Part shown: in pieces, positions 1 to 6,136 of the stretch
Numbering within the stretch: position 1 is the stretch's first letter
Layout of the letters: every line of letters begins with the position of its first letter
NCBI GenBank assembly: GCA_003244125.1
Contig: QHBL01000406.1
Span: 1 to 7,472, forward strand
Length of the DNA: 7,472 bases
Direction of reading: 5' to 3'
Source of the DNA: Chthoniobacterales bacterium
GTDB lineage: Bacteria; Verrucomicrobiota; Verrucomicrobiae; Chthoniobacterales; UBA10450
Notes under the pieces: generated by a model
Database searches by the model: none
Told to the model about the DNA's origin: nothing
Seen by the model: only the letters and a program-made list of their open reading frames with translations
Translations under genes and position numbers: made by a program

Positions 1-490
1 CGGCCCGTTTCAGGTCCTGCTCGGCTTTTGTCATCGAAGCTTTCTGCTGCAAATTCGTCGCGCGAGCCGAGGAGATCGCCGCTTCCTGCTGCTCCAGCAG
101 CGCCTTGTAGGAATCCGGTCTGATGCGCACGAGCAGAGCTCCTTTCTTCACCGGCGCGCCATCCGTCACCGGCAAGTCAATGATCTCACCCGCGACTTCC
201 GGCGAGATTTTCACTTCCGTCTCCGGTTGCACTTTGCCCGTGGCGGAGACGAGCTGGATGATCGTGCGCGTCGTCGCTTTCTCAGTCGTCACCGCGATCG
301 GCTTCTCGCGTTTGCTCGAGATGATCGCACCCGCGATCAAGAGCAATAAAACCGCGCCGATGCTGAGGAGAATGTAGCGCCGGCGGCGCGACTTTCGCTT
401 TCGCGGCGGCACTGTTGTTTCGCTCGCTGTCACCGGCATCGGCGCAACTTGTGCTTTCTCGCTCGGGGCGGACTTGATGCTTGGCTGCAT
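1..490 (-). CDS. HlyD/MacA-type efflux periplasmic adaptor, N-terminal part (runs off left edge)
   Basis: Read from ATG at 490 down to the window edge, this gives 163 codons without a stop. Residues 1-38 are a proline- and lysine-rich cytoplasmic tail ending in a basic stretch (RKRKSRRRR, 30-38). One membrane segment follows (about 39-57, YILLSIGAVLLLIAGAIIS). After it come a first beta-barrel strand region and a lipoyl-like half motif around ISPEVAGEIIDLPVTDGAPV, and then the start of an alpha-helical hairpin rich in E, Q, K and A. This order is typical of membrane-fusion adaptors that link an inner-membrane RND or ABC (MacB-like) pump to an outer-membrane channel. An in-frame TAA nine codons upstream makes ATG 490 the only ATG start. 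The pump gene would be expected beyond the left edge. The gene lies 63 nt after queG, so it may be co-transcribed or have its own promoter. Whether the partner is ABC or RND cannot be decided here. Confidence 0.85.
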   Translation of the reverse strand, partial: MQPSIKSAPSEKAQVAPMPVTASETTVPPRKRKSRRRRYILLSIGAVLLLLIAGAIISSKREKPIAVTTEKATTRTIIQLVSATGKVQPETEVKISPEVAGEIIDLPVTDGAPVKKGALLVRIRPDSYKALLEQQEAAISSARATNLQQKASMTKAEQDLKRA

Positions 491-553
491 GTTTGGACGC
501 GGACAATTAGCCGCTCGTTAGACTCTTGAAAAGCAAAAGTCGTTCACCGCATG
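491..553. other. Short spacer between queG and the adaptor gene
   Basis: This 63-nt gap is more AT-rich than its flanks. On the minus strand a TTTTCA box followed 16 nt later by CTAATT could be a weak promoter for the adaptor gene, but neither box is close to consensus. No hairpin terminator is evident. Confidence 0.25.
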
Positions 554-1618
554 TCACACCATCGTTGTAGCTGCCGTCCGTCTGGGCGGCAGAGGCACAG
601 CGCGACTCTCAATCTGCTCGATCGCCCACGCCGCATGCTCCGCAATCAACGGCTCAGGGCCGGCCGCAGCCTTGCGCAACGCGGGAAGATCATCGGCAGT
701 TCCGACGTTCCCGAGCGCGACGCAGACATTGCGCAACAGCCCGCGACGCTTTGTCCGGCGAATGGGCGAATTGCGGAAGAGTTGGCGAAAGCGCTCGTCG
801 TCGAGCTCGAGGTAATCGCGCAACCGCATCGCCGCCACTTCCGGCCTCATCTGAAATGCAGCTTCGCGTGAAGCGCGCGCGAAGCGATTCCAGGGACAAA
901 CGTCGAGACATTCATCGCAACCGTAAATGCGATCGCCGATGAGCGGGCGCAGCTCTGGCGGAATGGAACCCTTCAGTTCGATCGTCAGATAGGAGATGCA
1001 GCGCCGCGCATCCAGCCGGTGCGGAGTGAGCGCGCCCGTTGGGCATGCCGCGATGCAGCGCGTGCAAGTGCCGCAGCGATTTGCCTCCGGCGCACTCGGC
1101 GCGAACTCCAGCGTCGTTAGAATTTCCGCGAGGAAAAACCACGCGCCCAGTTCGCGGTTGAGCAGCATCGTGCTTTTGCCCTGCCAGCCGATTCCAGCGG
1201 CCGCTGCGTGATCGCGCTCCAGCATCGGCCCGGTGTCAACGTAGCACTTCTGCACCCCGCCGTGCCCGCGCAGAAACTCATCGAGTTTCTTCAGTTTCTT
1301 CTCGATGAGCGGATGATAATCTTCCCCCCACGCGTACCGCGCGATGCGCCCTGTAGCGGCGGTCTGCGACCGCCGCCCTTCCTGGAAATAATTCAACGCC
1401 ACAACAATCACCGTCTTCACTCCCGGCAGCACGAGCTGCGGGTCGCAACGTCGCTGCGCATTGCGTTCCAGATAATTCATCTCCCCAGCCGCGCCTTGCT
1501 CGAGCCAATCGCGAAACTCGCGTGCATGCGTCGGTGCATCGGCACGAGTAAATCGACAAAGATCGAACCCAATCTCGCTCGCCAACACCACCACCTGATC
1601 GCGCAGATCACTGCTCAT
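554..1618 (-). CDS. queG: Epoxyqueuosine reductase QueG
   Basis: A 354-aa protein that reduces epoxyqueuosine to queuosine in the anticodon of GUN-type tRNAs, using cobalamin and two [4Fe-4S] clusters in the cytoplasm. The N-terminal half is the cobalamin-binding reductase domain: GEMNYLERN (45-53), LPGVKTVIVVALNY (64-77), RYAWGEDYH (94-102) and the conserved VDTGPMLERD (127-136). The ferredoxin-like part shows CGTCTRCIAACP (C182, C185, C188, C192), C207, and CDECLDVCPWN (C234, C237, C241). The C-terminal 100 residues contain a HEAT-like helical repeat (around RNVCVALGNVGTADDLPALR), as usual in this family. ATG 1618 overlaps the aroK stop by 4 nt, so translation is probably coupled; I see no Shine-Dalgarno. 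Two oddities: residues 81-90 are encoded by a palindromic repeat, and the last dozen residues (PLPPRRTAATTMV) come from a second repeat copy that runs nearly to the stop. Confidence 0.95.
   Translation of the reverse strand: MSSDLRDQVVVLASEIGFDLCRFTRADAPTHAREFRDWLEQGAAGEMNYLERNAQRRCDPQLVLPGVKTVIVVALNYFQEGRRSQTAATGRIARYAWGEDYHPLIEKKLKKLDEFLRGHGGVQKCYVDTGPMLERDHAAAAGIGWQGKSTMLLNRELGAWFFLAEILTTLEFAPSAPEANRCGTCTRCIAACPTGALTPHRLDARRCISYLTIELKGSIPPELRPLIGDRIYGCDECLDVCPWNRFARASREAAFQMRPEVAAMRLRDYLELDDERFRQLFRNSPIRRTKRRGLLRNVCVALGNVGTADDLPALRKAAAGPEPLIAEHAAWAIEQIESRAVPLPPRRTAATTMV
565..592. repeat. Dispersed repeat family A, copy 1 (3' end of queG)
   Basis: On the plus strand it starts TTGTAGCTGCCG and contains inverted arms CTGCCG (571-576) and CGGCAG (587-592) around a 10-nt loop. 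It lies inside the last codons of queG and encodes PPRRTAAT on the minus strand. It shares the TGTAGC start and the palindromic layout with the copies at 1351-1377 and 7457-7472. Confidence 0.7.
1351..1377. repeat. Dispersed repeat family A, copy 2 (inside queG)
   Basis: TGTAGC is followed by a hairpin with perfect 9-bp arms: GCGGCGGTC (1356-1364) and GACCGCCGC (1368-1376), with a 3-nt loop. It is read in frame in queG as GRRSQTAATG (residues 81-90), in the loop between the VALNYF strand and RYAWGEDYH. GCTACA in this copy and in copy 1 falls in the same reading frame, giving TAAT in both. Confidence 0.75.
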
Positions 1619-2121
1619 GTTTGCGATAAAATCTGTTCCGCCACTTCACCAATGCTGCCCTCCGTGGTATCGACCCGCTCATCCGCCGCCGCTTCATAAA
1701 GCCCGACGCGTTCGCGCAGGAGCGCGGAAAATCTACCTCGCGGATTTTGCCCGTGCAGCAGCGGTCGCGTACTGCGGCGCGAGGCGCGGCGCCACAGCGT
1801 TTCCTCATCCGCATCAAGCCAGATCGTGCGCCCCAGCCGGCGCAACAGGCGCAGGTTTTCCTCGCGCAACACAACGCCGCCGCCAGTAACAATCACCGCG
1901 CCATTATCCAAACTTTGCAACACTTCCGTCTCCGCGTCACGAAACGTCATCTCACCGTGTCGCTCGAAAATCTCCGGGATCGACGCGCTGAAGCGTTGCC
2001 GAATGATTTCGTCCGTATCGCGTCGTGGCAAGCCCGTGCGTCGCGCCAGCTCGCGTCCGACCGCCGATTTCCCCGCGCCCATGAAGCCAATGAGAACGAT
2101 CGATCCCTTCGCTGCGTTCAC
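1615..2121 (-). CDS. aroK: Shikimate kinase
   Basis: A 168-aa cytoplasmic kinase that phosphorylates shikimate at the 3-hydroxyl with ATP, the fifth step of the chorismate pathway. Visible motifs: Walker A GFMGAGKS (12-19), the shikimate/Mg-binding DTD (35-37), [18 protein letters not shown] (47-64) with the substrate-contacting R61, the Walker B-like TGGG (79-82), and the lid segment with R119 in RPLL. Length is normal for the family. The start is GTG at 2121. A stop codon in frame lies two codons upstream and the next ATG falls inside Walker A, so GTG is the only usual start codon that keeps the P-loop. A GAGGGG stretch runs directly into the GTG, too close for ordinary Shine-Dalgarno spacing. 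It is the first gene of the leftward group and overlaps queG by 4 nt. I use aroK because the protein is a stand-alone kinase; aroL is not distinguishable by sequence. Confidence 0.95.
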   Translation of the reverse strand: MNAAKGSIVLIGFMGAGKSAVGRELARRTGLPRRDTDEIIRQRFSASIPEIFERHGEMTFRDAETEVLQSLDNGAVIVTGGGVVLREENLRLLRRLGRTIWLDADEETLWRRASRRSTRPLLHGQNPRGRFSALLRERVGLYEAAADERVDTTEGSIGEVAEQILSQT

Positions 2122-2173
2122 CCCTCAAGATAACCGCTATTGCGGCGACCGGAACTTCATTAAGATTCGGCCT
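2122..2173. promoter_or_regulatory. Divergent promoter region between aroK and purE
   Basis: These 52 bp separate two genes that are transcribed away from each other, so both leftward and rightward promoters must lie here or inside the neighbouring 5' ends. The spacer is more AT-rich than its surroundings. Possible weak -10-like boxes are TAAGAT near 2160-2166 for the rightward direction and TTATCT just before aroK for the leftward direction. No convincing -35 partner, PurR-like palindrome or riboswitch is visible. The assignment rests on gene arrangement, not on motifs. Confidence 0.4.
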
Positions 2174-2695
2174 ATGCCAACGTCCGCCAAAGCCCAGGTC
2201 GCTGTCATAATGGGCAGCGCCTCGGATTGGGACACGATGAAGCACGCCGTCGAGATGTTGAACAAACTCGGGGTCGCTTGCGAACACCGCATCGTTTCCG
2301 CGCATCGCACACCGGAGCTGTTGGCCGATTTCGCACGCGAGGCTGCTGGTCGCGGCTTGCGCGTCATCGTCGCCGGCGCCGGTGGTGCGGCGCATTTACC
2401 GGGAATGATCGCCGCGCATACTTGGTTGCCGATCCTGGGCGTGCCGATTTCGACCAAAGCGCTCAAAGGCATCGACTCCCTTCTTTCGATCGCGCAAATG
2501 CCGGCCGGCGTCGCTGTCGGCACTCTCGCCATCGGCGAAGCGGGCGCGAAGAACGCAGGACTGCTCGCTGCCAGCATCATCGGTTTGTCCGATTCCGCCG
2601 TGCGCAAAAACGTGGAAGCGTTTCGTCGCGAACAAACAGAGACAGTGCTCGCGCAAAAGTTGCCCTCCTGTCGTTCCGAGCGAAGCGAAGCGTAG
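2174..2695 (+). CDS. purE: N5-carboxyaminoimidazole ribonucleotide mutase PurE
   Basis: A 173-aa class I PurE that moves the carboxyl group of N5-CAIR (made by PurK) to form CAIR in purine synthesis. Motifs: MGSASDWDT (13-21, phosphate/ribose site), SAHRTP (42-47) with the catalytic-type H44, [11 protein letters not shown] (68-78), [13 protein letters not shown] (98-110) and [17 protein letters not shown]. The open frame extends upstream to 1826, but that part is antisense to aroK. ATG 2174 sits directly before the conserved strand QVAVIMGS and gives the usual length, so I chose it. No strong Shine-Dalgarno precedes it. It is first in a rightward group with purK 17 nt downstream. The last nine residues (SCRSERSEA) and the TAG stop are formed by a dispersed repeat; the conserved fold ends before it. 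Confidence 0.96.
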   Translation: MPTSAKAQVAVIMGSASDWDTMKHAVEMLNKLGVACEHRIVSAHRTPELLADFAREAAGRGLRVIVAGAGGAAHLPGMIAAHTWLPILGVPISTKALKGIDSLLSIAQMPAGVAVGTLAIGEAGAKNAGLLAASIIGLSDSAVRKNVEAFRREQTETVLAQKLPSCRSERSEA

Positions 2696-2707
2696 TCGAG
2701 GAATCTC
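2676..2707. repeat. Dispersed repeat family B, copy 1 (purE end / purK leader)
   Basis: A 32-nt element starting CCGAGCGAAGCGAAGCG and ending in GAGGAATCTC. It matches 28 of 32 positions of the copy at 4610-4641. It supplies the last residues and TAG stop of purE and most of the purE-purK spacer. The T of that TAG is an A in the other copy, so this position decides where purE ends. The element lacks good self-complementarity. Confidence 0.75.
2698..2702 (+). promoter_or_regulatory. Likely ribosome binding site of purK, inside repeat B
   Basis: GAGGA lies 10 nt before the GTG start of purK, in a window where most genes show no Shine-Dalgarno. These bases belong to the conserved end of repeat family B (TCGAGGAATC), so the repeat appears to provide the purK translation signal. 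This is inferred from position only. Confidence 0.45.
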
Positions 2708-2712
2708 CAGCT

Positions 2713-3858
2713 GTGTCTCCCAAGTTGTTTCCACCGGGTGCGACCATCGGCGTCATGGGCGGCGGCCAGCTCGGCCGCATGTTCGCGGTCCCGGCGCGGC
2801 GGATGAGTTATCGCGTGCACGTTTTCACACCCGAGCGCGACAGCCCGGCGGCGCAATTCGCCGACGATTCCACCGTGGCAGATTTCCGCGACGAGAAAGC
2901 GGTGCGGCGTTTCGCGCGCAGCCTTAATCTTCTCACCTTCGAGTTCGAGAACATCCCGAACGAAACAATCGAGTGGTGTGCGCGCGAATGCGAAGTGCGT
3001 CCAGCCGGCAGCATCCTCGAGACGGCGCAACATCGACTGCGCGAGAAAACATTCCTTCTCGAAAATAACTTTCCGCTGGCGCAATTCCGTGCCATCCGCA
3101 GTTCGGCCGAGCTCGTCTCAGCGGTCGAACAAATCGGACGCTCCTCGATTTTAAAAACAGCAGCCTGGGGTTATGACGGCAAAGGCCAGCAATCGATTTC
3201 ATCGCGCGACCTCGACGATGTCTGGCAAACGCGTTCCGCCGATGAACTGATTCTCGAGCGCGCCGTCGATTTTGAGAAGGAAATCTCCGTCATCGTCGCT
3301 CGCGATCCCGCGGGGAATCTCCGCGCTTTTCCTGTGGCCGAGAACATTCATCGCGATCACATTCTCGACCTCACCATCGTGCCCGCGGTAATCCCGGAGA
3401 AAGTCGCGCACACCGCGGTGGAGATTGCCTGCGCGATCGCGGAGAAACTTGGCGTCGTTGGTTTGCTCGCGGTCGAAATGTTCGTCGAGAAAAGCGGCAA
3501 AGTGCTGGTGAACGAGCTCGCACCGCGCCCCCATAATTCCGGGCACTGGAGCATCGAAGGCTGCGTCACCAGCCAGTTCGAGCAACACGTGCGCGCGGTG
3601 TGCGGATTACCGCTGGGCGCCGTCGATCTGCTGCGGCCGACCGCGATGGCGAATCTGCTCGGCGATTTGTGGCGCGGAGCTGAACCGCAGTGGGCGGCCG
3701 CGCTTGCGCTGCCCAACGTGCATCTCCATCTCTACGGCAAACACGAAGCCCGACCGCGCCGCAAAATGGGACACCTCACTGCGGTGGCGAACTCGCCGGC
3801 GGAAGCGGCCAGGCTGGTGCGCGACGCTCGCGCGAAACTTTGCAAACCGAAATCGTAG
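2713..3858 (+). CDS. purK: N5-carboxyaminoimidazole ribonucleotide synthase PurK
   Basis: A 381-aa ATP-grasp enzyme that makes N5-CAIR from AIR, bicarbonate and ATP and feeds PurE just upstream. The N-terminal preATP-grasp domain has GGGQLGRM (16-23) and LTFEFENIP. The ATP-grasp core has LKTAAWGYDGKGQ (147-159, with K148), the FEKEISVIVARD strand (187 onward), AVEMFV, and the NELAPRPHNSGHWSIEGC metal/substrate loop (267-284). A PurK-type C-terminal domain (LHLYGKHEARPRRKMGH) closes it. I chose GTG 2713: it lies 17 nt after purE, has GAGGA upstream and leaves a short lead before IGVMGGG. The next candidate, ATG 2755, would cut into the glycine-rich loop. Length is at the upper end of the family range. 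The end overlaps the next gene by 19 nt, which supports co-transcription. Confidence 0.96.
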   Translation: MSPKLFPPGATIGVMGGGQLGRMFAVPARRMSYRVHVFTPERDSPAAQFADDSTVADFRDEKAVRRFARSLNLLTFEFENIPNETIEWCARECEVRPAGSILETAQHRLREKTFLLENNFPLAQFRAIRSSAELVSAVEQIGRSSILKTAAWGYDGKGQQSISSRDLDDVWQTRSADELILERAVDFEKEISVIVARDPAGNLRAFPVAENIHRDHILDLTIVPAVIPEKVAHTAVEIACAIAEKLGVVGLLAVEMFVEKSGKVLVNELAPRPHNSGHWSIEGCVTSQFEQHVRAVCGLPLGAVDLLRPTAMANLLGDLWRGAEPQWAAALALPNVHLHLYGKHEARPRRKMGHLTAVANSPAEAARLVRDARAKLCKPKS

Positions 3859-4841
3859 AGGCGCAGTCCGCCGTCGCGCGCGCGGTCGAGCTCCTGCGTT
3901 CGGGCGAAGTCGTCGCGCTGCCTACGGAGACCGTTTACGGACTCGCTGCTGACGCGACCAATCCCACCGCTGTCGCGAAAATCTTTGCCGCGAAAGAGCG
4001 GCCACGCTTCGATCCACTCATCGTCCATCTGCCAGCGCGCGATTCGCTCGATGCCGCTGCCCAGGTCAAGTCAGACCTCGTTAGCTCACTAATTGACAGG
4101 TTCTGGCCCGGACCGCTCACAATCATTTTGCGCAAGCGCGAGACGATTCCGGACATCGTCACCGCCGGGTTGCAGACTGTCGCATTGCGGATGAGCGCGC
4201 ATCCGGTTTTCCACCAAATCATCCGTGCATTTGGCCGGCCGCTCGCGGCCCCCAGCGCAAATCGTTTCGGCCGCATCAGCCCGACGTCGGCGCAGCATGT
4301 GTATGACGAGCTGGCCGATCGTATCCCACTCATCGTCGATGGCGGCGCTACAACGCATGGCGTGGAATCGACGATTGTGCAGATCGTCGATGGCACGATA
4401 GAGATTCTTCGCGCCGGTCCGATTACGGCCGAGATGCTCGGGCAGTTTGCGCGCGTTCGCACTCGTGCTGCTGGCGACCGAATCATCGCTCCCGGTCAGC
4501 TGCCGTCGCACTACGCGCCACGCACGAAGCTCATCCTGGTCGATGATCCAGCCGCCTTTCAACCACCCGAAAGCCTGCGCATCGCCGCGCTTTGCTTCCG
4601 CCCGTTATCCCGAGCGGAGCGAAGCGAAGTCGAGGGATCCCGCCGCGCTACCTCAAAGTTTACCGAAGTCCGTGAGCTAACCGCGACCGGCGACCTTGCT
4701 GAAGCCGCCGCAAATGTTTTTCGCCTATTGCGCGAACTGGACGCGCTCGGCCTCGATCTCATCGTCGCTGAGAAAGTCCCCCACGAAGGAATCGGCATCG
4801 CGATTAACGACAGGCTGCAACGCGCCGCGGCATCAGCATAA
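3840..4841 (+). CDS. sua5: Threonylcarbamoyl-AMP synthase, full-length Sua5 type
   Basis: A 333-aa enzyme that makes threonylcarbamoyl-AMP from threonine, bicarbonate and ATP, the first step of t6A37 modification in ANN-reading tRNAs. The YrdC domain shows LPTETVYGL (27-35), KERPRFDPL (52-60, KxR motif), FWPGPLTIIL, APSANRFGRISPTSA (137-151; SAN 139-141) and the VEST strand. The linker APGQLPSHYAP ends with SHYAP (223-227) and leads into the C-terminal Sua5 domain, ending in the conserved-looking GIGIAINDRLQRAA. That domain separates Sua5 from the shorter TsaC. No ATG precedes the domain. TTG 3840 gives the expected N-terminus and overlaps the purK end by 19 nt. Residues of about 256-268 (LSRAERSEVEGS) come from an in-frame copy of repeat B, probably in a surface loop of the Sua5 domain. 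The permease gene follows after 16 nt. Confidence 0.93.
   Translation: MQTEIVEAQSAVARAVELLRSGEVVALPTETVYGLAADATNPTAVAKIFAAKERPRFDPLIVHLPARDSLDAAAQVKSDLVSSLIDRFWPGPLTIILRKRETIPDIVTAGLQTVALRMSAHPVFHQIIRAFGRPLAAPSANRFGRISPTSAQHVYDELADRIPLIVDGGATTHGVESTIVQIVDGTIEILRAGPITAEMLGQFARVRTRAAGDRIIAPGQLPSHYAPRTKLILVDDPAAFQPPESLRIAALCFRPLSRAERSEVEGSRRATSKFTEVRELTATGDLAEAAANVFRLLRELDALGLDLIVAEKVPHEGIGIAINDRLQRAAASA
4610..4641. repeat. Dispersed repeat family B, copy 2 (inside the Sua5 gene)
   Basis: It starts CCGAGCGGAGCGAAGCG and ends GTCGAGGGATCCC, with 28 of 32 positions equal to the copy at 2676-2707. It is read through as RAERSEVEGS in the Sua5 domain. Its reading frame is shifted relative to copy 1, so the element is open in at least two frames. 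Confidence 0.75.
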
Positions 4842-4857
4842 TGTTCTGGCTTCGCAA

Positions 4858-5724
4858 ATGCAGAGCCATTCACCTCCTGCGCAACTGAACCGCAGCGCGC
4901 TGATTCTTCTCACCGCCCTGGCGATGGTCGCTTTCGCCGGCAACTCACTTCTGTGCCGTCTCGCGCTCCGCGGCGGTGACATTGATGCGGCCAGCTTCAC
5001 CGCGCTCCGCATCATTTCCGGCGCAGCCGTTTTGTGGCTGATCCAGCGAACTCGCTCCCAACGCAACGGCGGAAGCTGGCCCTCGGCCCTCGCGCTGTTT
5101 GTCTATGCGGCGGCCTTCTCCTTCGCTTATCTCAGTCTCGCTGCGGGAACCGGCGCGTTACTTCTGTTCGCTGCGGTTCAGGCGACGATGATCAGTTTTG
5201 CTTTGTCCAAAGGCGAGCGTTTGCACGGCCGCCAAGGGTTCGGTCTGGTAATCGCGTTCGCCGGTTTGGTCTTGCTTCTCTTGCCGGGAATCGCCGCGCC
5301 GCCGTTGGTTGCCGCGCTTCTCATGTTCAGCGCAGGTGTGGCGTGGGGCGTTTACTCGCTCCGCGGCAAACGCGTTCCAGATGCCACCGCCGCGACAGCA
5401 GGAAACTTCATTCGCGCCGTGCCGTTCGCGTTGATCCTCGCGCTCGCCTGCTGGCCCGCGCAGCGAATTACTCCCACTGGTTTCGGCTACGCGTTCGCCT
5501 CGGGCGCACTTACCTCCGGGCTGGGCTACGTGATCTGGTACGCCGTCCTGCCGTCGCTGCCGGCGACGAGCGCAGCGACGGTCCAGCTCAGCGCACCGGT
5601 CATTGCCGCGCTTGGCGGCGTTCTGCTGCTGGGCGAGTTAATGACGCTGCGAATTCTCCTCGCCGCCGTCGCCGTTCTCGGCGGCATCGCCCTTGTCATC
5701 ACACCGCGCCGCGCCGCGCCATGA
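4858..5724 (+). CDS. DMT-superfamily (EamA) permease
   Basis: A 288-aa inner-membrane protein with about ten hydrophobic segments arranged as two EamA halves, roughly 12-135 and 150-284. The first half has the family signature FAGNSLLCRLAL followed by DAASFTALRIISGA. The second half has FSAGVAWGVYSLRGK and the typical closing pair TVQLSAPVIAALGGVLLLGE and RILLAAVAVLGGIALV. Such proteins export or exchange metabolites such as amino acids or purines; the substrate cannot be read from sequence. Position after purEK and the Sua5 gene hints at co-expression but does not fix a role. ATG 4858 is the only good in-frame start before the first membrane helix, 16 nt after the previous stop; no Shine-Dalgarno is visible. 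The stop codon lies inside an AT-rich palindrome. Confidence 0.9.
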   Translation: MQSHSPPAQLNRSALILLTALAMVAFAGNSLLCRLALRGGDIDAASFTALRIISGAAVLWLIQRTRSQRNGGSWPSALALFVYAAAFSFAYLSLAAGTGALLLFAAVQATMISFALSKGERLHGRQGFGLVIAFAGLVLLLLPGIAAPPLVAALLMFSAGVAWGVYSLRGKRVPDATAATAGNFIRAVPFALILALACWPAQRITPTGFGYAFASGALTSGLGYVIWYAVLPSLPATSAATVQLSAPVIAALGGVLLLGELMTLRILLAAVAVLGGIALVITPRRAAP

Positions 5725-5747
5725 TATGTTGTAATGCCACATATCAT
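5721..5747. promoter_or_regulatory. AT-rich palindrome at the permease gene end
   Basis: Perfect 9-bp arms ATGATATGT (5721-5729) and ACATATCAT (5739-5747) flank a 9-nt spacer. The site is strikingly AT-rich against its GC-rich surroundings and contains the permease stop codon. It lacks a following T-run, so it is a poor intrinsic terminator. The symmetry and spacing also fit a dimeric DNA-binding protein's operator. Which of these applies is unknown. Confidence 0.45.
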
Positions 5748-5835
5748 AATTGCGCGACCGGGCAATAACTGGTCGAGTCAAGACCACCAGCCTTCTTGCC
5801 ACCCTCGCGGGCTCGGATCTTGAAAAACTAGTCGG

Positions 5836-5928
5836 CTACTCGCGCCACTCCACCGCGTGCACATTCACCGGCTGGTCGAACCCTTTGAGCGATACCTCAC
5901 CGCGCGGCCCGAACTTCAGACCTTTGCA
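5836..5928 (-). pseudogene. C-terminal tail fragment of a class III adenylate/guanylate cyclase gene
   Basis: On the minus strand, about 29 codons before a TAG at 5838-5836 read KGLKFGPRGEVSLKGFDQP and then VNVHAVEWRE. This is the characteristic end of class III nucleotidyl cyclase domains (pattern: G-[KR]-G-hydrophobic-F, GEV-LKGF-x-PV, V-x-x-V-x-W). The catalytic part is missing. Just upstream, the sequence belongs to an OsmC gene in another frame, so this is a leftover and not a gene with its own start. The motif match is by recognition of the pattern; the identity of the full-length ancestor is not known. Confidence 0.6.
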
Positions 5929-6136
5929 ACATGTCGCCCGAGCAGGCGCTCAGGCCATTGCCGCCCGTGGCTGGATGAAGTCCGGCCTGCACGCCACCCT
6001 TGGCCGTCTCCAGCTTGCACGTTACGCCTTCGCCGATGCGACCTTCAGCTTTCAGAGTAATCAGAGCAGTTTCGGGCGAGCTGCGATACCGCTCCTTCAC
6101 CGGCGCCTGCAACGCCTTGATCTCGTTAGAAGTCAT
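5897..6136 (-). pseudogene. OsmC-family gene, truncated after its N-terminal third
   Basis: ATG 6136 is preceded by GAGG at good spacing (6 nt) and opens a 79-aa frame. Residues 1-70 look like the N-terminal part of an OsmC-family protein: EIKALQAPVKERYRSSPETA, then an ITLKAEG strand, GVTCKLETAKGG, and the signature AGLHPATGGNG-LSACSGDML. OsmC-like proteins reduce organic peroxides with paired cysteines; the first redox-type Cys would be in the CSGDM region. In intact relatives CSGDML continues into a long helix with LEALVACAGVT. Here homology stops at about 5930 and the frame ends within ten codons in sequence that in another frame is a cyclase tail. So two-thirds of the protein, including the second cysteine region, is absent. 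It may still be translated as a short product, but peroxidase activity is unlikely. Confidence 0.65.

Noticed and set aside
1826..2173. Long upstream extension of the purE reading frame
   Set aside because: It is antisense to aroK and has no homology-like motifs; PurE homology begins just after ATG 2174.
2137..3084. 315-codon minus-strand open frame
   Set aside because: It is the antisense shadow of purE and purK, which carry clear conserved motifs; long antisense frames are expected in GC-rich coding DNA.
4841..4888. 15-codon open frame starting at the Sua5 stop (TAATG)
   Set aside because: It could be a leader peptide, but it has no ribosome binding site or attenuator-like codons or hairpins, and it overlaps the permease start in another frame.
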